Shown here piece by piece: positions 61,935-64,000 of a stretch of 64,000 nucleotides of DNA. The notes below the pieces were generated by a model. The model was not told the origin of the DNA and searched no databases. It was given only the letters and a program-made list of their open reading frames with translations. A program made the translations under genes and the position numbers. This DNA comes from Nocardia ninae NBRC 108245 (GTDB lineage Bacteria > Actinomycetota > Actinomycetes > Mycobacteriales > Mycobacteriaceae), in contig NZ_BJXA01000024.1 in NCBI RefSeq assembly GCF_007990755.1, positions 50,722 through 114,721 on the forward strand. Reading direction: 5' to 3'. The first letter of the stretch is position 1; every line of letters starts with the position of its first letter.

Positions 61935-62639
61935 TCACAACTTCTCTTCCGAGGCCTGCACGTACACGACACCCTGTCCGACACAATGCAATTGCATCGC
62001 CTCGCCGGAACCGCGACCCACCGCGTCGCGCCAGCTGAGCGCGGTCTTCAGCTCGGTCTGCACGTTTCCGTACGCGGCGACGAACGCCTGCGGGTCCACC
62101 ACGATCGGATTCGGGCCGCCCACTTGCAGTTCCAGGAAGCCGCCGTGGGCCAGCAAGACGGCGGCACCCTGCCCGGACAGTTGCGTGGTGAACATGCCCT
62201 GGCCGGTCAGCGCCCCGGTCGCGGCGCCGCGCAGCGCACCCATCAGTCCGCCGCCGCCACCGCCCCCGCTGCCACCCGAACTCATCACCGAGACAATGGA
62301 ACTCTGCAAACCCGCGGTATTGGCCAGCAATCGCGAAGCCTCGACCCGCAGCATCGCACCCGGCTGCATCTGAACCACATGGACTTCCAGTCCCGCGAAC
62401 CCGTAATGCACCTCACCGGTGCCCTGCGCCAGCATGGTGCGCTCGTGCTCACCCGCCATCATGCGGCCTGCCATGCGCATCAACCCGCCGCCGCCACCCA
62501 TCGCCTGGCCACCCGGAATCTGGTGCGGCGCAAAGGAAACATCACCCGTGTAGAACAGCATCGCGCCGGTGCGGGCGGCCACGCCACCCGCCATCCCGAC
62601 GTTGACCTTGACGACCTTGCTGTTGACTTTCTCGAACAT
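61935..62639 (-). CDS. AIM24-family protein, second of a tandem trio
   Basis: A 234-residue AIM24 protein. It begins MFEKVNSKVVKVNVGMAGG, has a Gly/Met-rich segment (GGQAMGGGGGLMRMAGRMM) and a poly-Gly run near residue 128, then GMFTTQLSGQGAAVLLAHGGF and ELQVGGPNPIVVDPQAFVAAYG. The VVDPxAFVAA block is shared with the first copy. The start is ATG 62639, ten bases after the upstream stop. Confidence 0.83.
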   Translation of the reverse strand: MFEKVNSKVVKVNVGMAGGVAARTGAMLFYTGDVSFAPHQIPGGQAMGGGGGLMRMAGRMMAGEHERTMLAQGTGEVHYGFAGLEVHVVQMQPGAMLRVEASRLLANTAGLQSSIVSVMSSGGSGGGGGGGLMGALRGAATGALTGQGMFTTQLSGQGAAVLLAHGGFLELQVGGPNPIVVDPQAFVAAYGNVQTELKTALSWRDAVGRGSGEAMQLHCVGQGVVYVQASEEKL

Positions 62640-62649
62640 CCGCTCGCCC

Positions 62650-63273
62650 TTACCGTTCCGCCGGCTGGATCAACACCACGCCCTGGCCGTCCCAGCGCAG
62701 CGAGAACGCCTCGCCCGCATCCTGACCGACCACCGTGCGCCAGGAGACGTCGGTGACGAACGACTGATTGAGGTTGCCGCGCGCGGCGACGAACGCATCC
62801 GGGTCGACCACCAGCGGGTACTGCGGCGACACCTCGAGATGGATCAGCGGCCCGCCCGCCGACAGCAGCGCGACCTGCCCCTGCCCGGACACCGTCGTGG
62901 TGAACAGTCCCGCGCCGGTCGACGCGCCGCGCAGGCCGGCGAACCGCACGTCGGTGCGTAGATTCCCGGCGAAGGCGAGCAGCTGCTGCGACTCCACCTG
63001 CAGCGTCTCGTTGTTGAGGTTGACCACGGTGACGTGCTGGCCGTTCACGGCGAAGAAGACGCGGCCGTTGCCGGAGCACTCCATCAGCGCGAGTTTCTCG
63101 CCGGTGGCGCGGCGCTTGAGTCCGGCGAGCACGCCGTCGCCGCCGCCGAAACCGGCCGCCTTGAACTGCACGTTGCCTTCGTAGGCGATCATCGACCCGG
63201 ATATCGCCCGTAGGCTCGTCCCGGCGAGGTGCGCCTCGATCACCTTCTTGGATTGTTCGAACAGTTGCGCCAT
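62650..63273 (-). CDS. AIM24-family protein, first of a tandem trio
   Basis: A 207-residue AIM24 protein: LRAISGSMIAYEGNVQFKAAGFGG, VNLNNETLQVESQQLLAF and GLFTTTVSGQGQVALLSAGGP, then PLVVDPDAFVAARG. ATG 63273 was chosen over longer upstream frames, which lack homology; no strong ribosome site is seen. It is the promoter-proximal member of the trio, divergent from the TerD-like gene at 63458, across 184 bases. Confidence 0.83.
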   Translation of the reverse strand: MAQLFEQSKKVIEAHLAGTSLRAISGSMIAYEGNVQFKAAGFGGGDGVLAGLKRRATGEKLALMECSGNGRVFFAVNGQHVTVVNLNNETLQVESQQLLAFAGNLRTDVRFAGLRGASTGAGLFTTTVSGQGQVALLSAGGPLIHLEVSPQYPLVVDPDAFVAARGNLNQSFVTDVSWRTVVGQDAGEAFSLRWDGQGVVLIQPAER

Positions 63274-63457
63274 GAGGGTGTTTTTGCTCGCTGTCTCGTT
63301 ACGGGAACATGGAAAAACCCCACATTCCAACTGCGTGTCGACACATTAGCCGATGCCCCGGCAACTGTCGGGGTCAACGAGGGTGTTTACCGGAACCGTT
63401 GCCCGCGCCTTTCTCGTAGAGTGGCATTCGAACGCACCGACAAGCGAAGGGTCTAAC

Positions 63458-64000
63458 TTGTCCGCAACACTCGCCAAGGGCCAAAACGGTCCGCTGGCCA
63501 CGAACGACGTGGTGGTCTCCATCCAGCTCACGGCGCCGGCGGATCTTTCCGCACTATTGGTCACCGAGCAGGGCAAGGTCCGCTCCGACGCGGACTTCGT
63601 CTTCTTCAACCAGCCGAGCGGACCCGGGGTCAACCTGCAGCCCGCGCCCGCCGGGCAGCCCGCCTCGCTTGCCGTGTCGCTGAACTCGGTTCCCGCCGAT
63701 ATCGCGCAGATTCGCGCGGTGATCACACTGGACGACGCGAACAGCAACTTCGGGCAATTCCCCGCGCCGACCGCGATCGTGTCGGACGCGACGGGTAATC
63801 GGTTGTTCGAGTACCAGATCGAGGGCTTGAGCACCGAGTCGATCGTCATCGCGCTCGAGCTCTACCGCCGCCAGGGCAGCTGGAAGGTGCGCGCCGTCGG
63901 GCAGGGCTACGCGGGCGGTTTCGCCGCGCTGGTCACCGACCACGGCGTGACGGTCGACGATTCGTCGTCCCAGCAGCAGGCCGCGCCCGCACCGCAGGCC
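63458..64000 (+). CDS. TerD-family protein with degenerate first metal site (partial, runs off the window)
   Basis: At least 181 residues. It starts TTG 63458 (LSATLAKGQNGPL), with GAAGGGT upstream. The TerD core follows: KVRSDADFVFFNQPSGPG, DIAQIRAVITLDDANSNFGQ, RLFEYQIEGLSTESIVIALELYRRQGSW and GQGYAGGFAALVTDHGVTV. The first acidic cluster of classical TerD (DFDLDASA) reads ADLSALLV, so one calcium site is probably lost. After about residue 168 comes a Gln/Ala/Pro-rich region that continues past the window end, so this is a longer TerD variant. Confidence 0.85.
   Translation, partial: MSATLAKGQNGPLATNDVVVSIQLTAPADLSALLVTEQGKVRSDADFVFFNQPSGPGVNLQPAPAGQPASLAVSLNSVPADIAQIRAVITLDDANSNFGQFPAPTAIVSDATGNRLFEYQIEGLSTESIVIALELYRRQGSWKVRAVGQGYAGGFAALVTDHGVTVDDSSSQQQAAPAPQA

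Overview
The window is GC-rich (roughly two thirds G+C) actinobacterial chromosome. A Nocardia-like member of the Mycobacteriales fits best. The evidence is the near-origin block rpsF-ssb-rpsR-rplI-dnaB with inteins in DnaB, a FadD5-like acyl-CoA ligase, a WS/DGAT-type acyltransferase, a cutinase-family secreted protein, an EspC/WXG-like type VII substrate, a DUF3558 lipoprotein, and heavy use of GTG and TTG starts. No rRNA, tRNA, CRISPR array or insertion sequence was seen.

Layout. 1-9.8 kb: lipid and redox metabolism (FadD5-like ligase, nitronate monooxygenase, TetR/methyltransferase pair, a flippase-like membrane protein with a degenerate kinase domain, polysaccharide deacetylase, two SDRs, a 2OG oxygenase, a DoxX-like protein). 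9.8-15.5 kb: a compact block of two ABC1/UbiB-family kinases, a GntR regulator, an SRPBCC membrane protein and a DUF5996 protein. Its intergenic regions share the palindrome CTGTC-N3-GACAG next to a -10-like hexamer, which looks like a local regulon. 15.5-22.7 kb: a flavin oxidoreductase with KstR-like boxes, WS/DGAT, small enzymes, an EamA exporter, an arginase-fold protein and an alanine-dehydrogenase-like protein. 22.7-34 kb: cutinase, IPNS-like oxygenase, ECF41 (SigJ-like) sigma factor with a FAD oxidoreductase, GH1 glycosidase, HxlR/RidA pair, Nudix, RidA plus old yellow enzyme, HAD. 34.1-37.2 kb: an orphan type VII-like operon (DUF3558 lipoprotein, EspC/WXG-like protein, a small proline-rich protein, DUF3592 membrane protein). 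The DUF3592 gene is duplicated at 31.1 kb. 37.4-42.8 kb: dnaB with two inteins, a 640-bp gene-free region with DnaA-box-like sites, then rplI, rpsR, ssb and rpsF. 43-49.8 kb: GT87 membrane protein, WrbA-like flavodoxin, a large SARP/ATPase regulator, alpha/beta hydrolase. 50-64 kb: a large tellurite-resistance-type (Ter) stress region with three TerD proteins, TerC (DUF475), a helical protein, the Ter nucleoside-like biosynthetic module (HpcH lyase, PRTase-TRSP/StiP-PELOTA fusion, HAD phosphatase) and three AIM24 proteins in tandem.

The strongest new signals are: (i) the five- to six-site palindromic operator set around the paired ABC1 kinases; (ii) a diverged ~150-bp element present twice, 37 kb apart, each time between divergent genes; (iii) the EspC/WXG orphan operon with its duplicated DUF3592 gene; (iv) the single-chain PRTase-TRSP-StiP-PELOTA protein in a tightly coupled Ter operon. 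All functions are inferred by reading the sequence. No database search was run.
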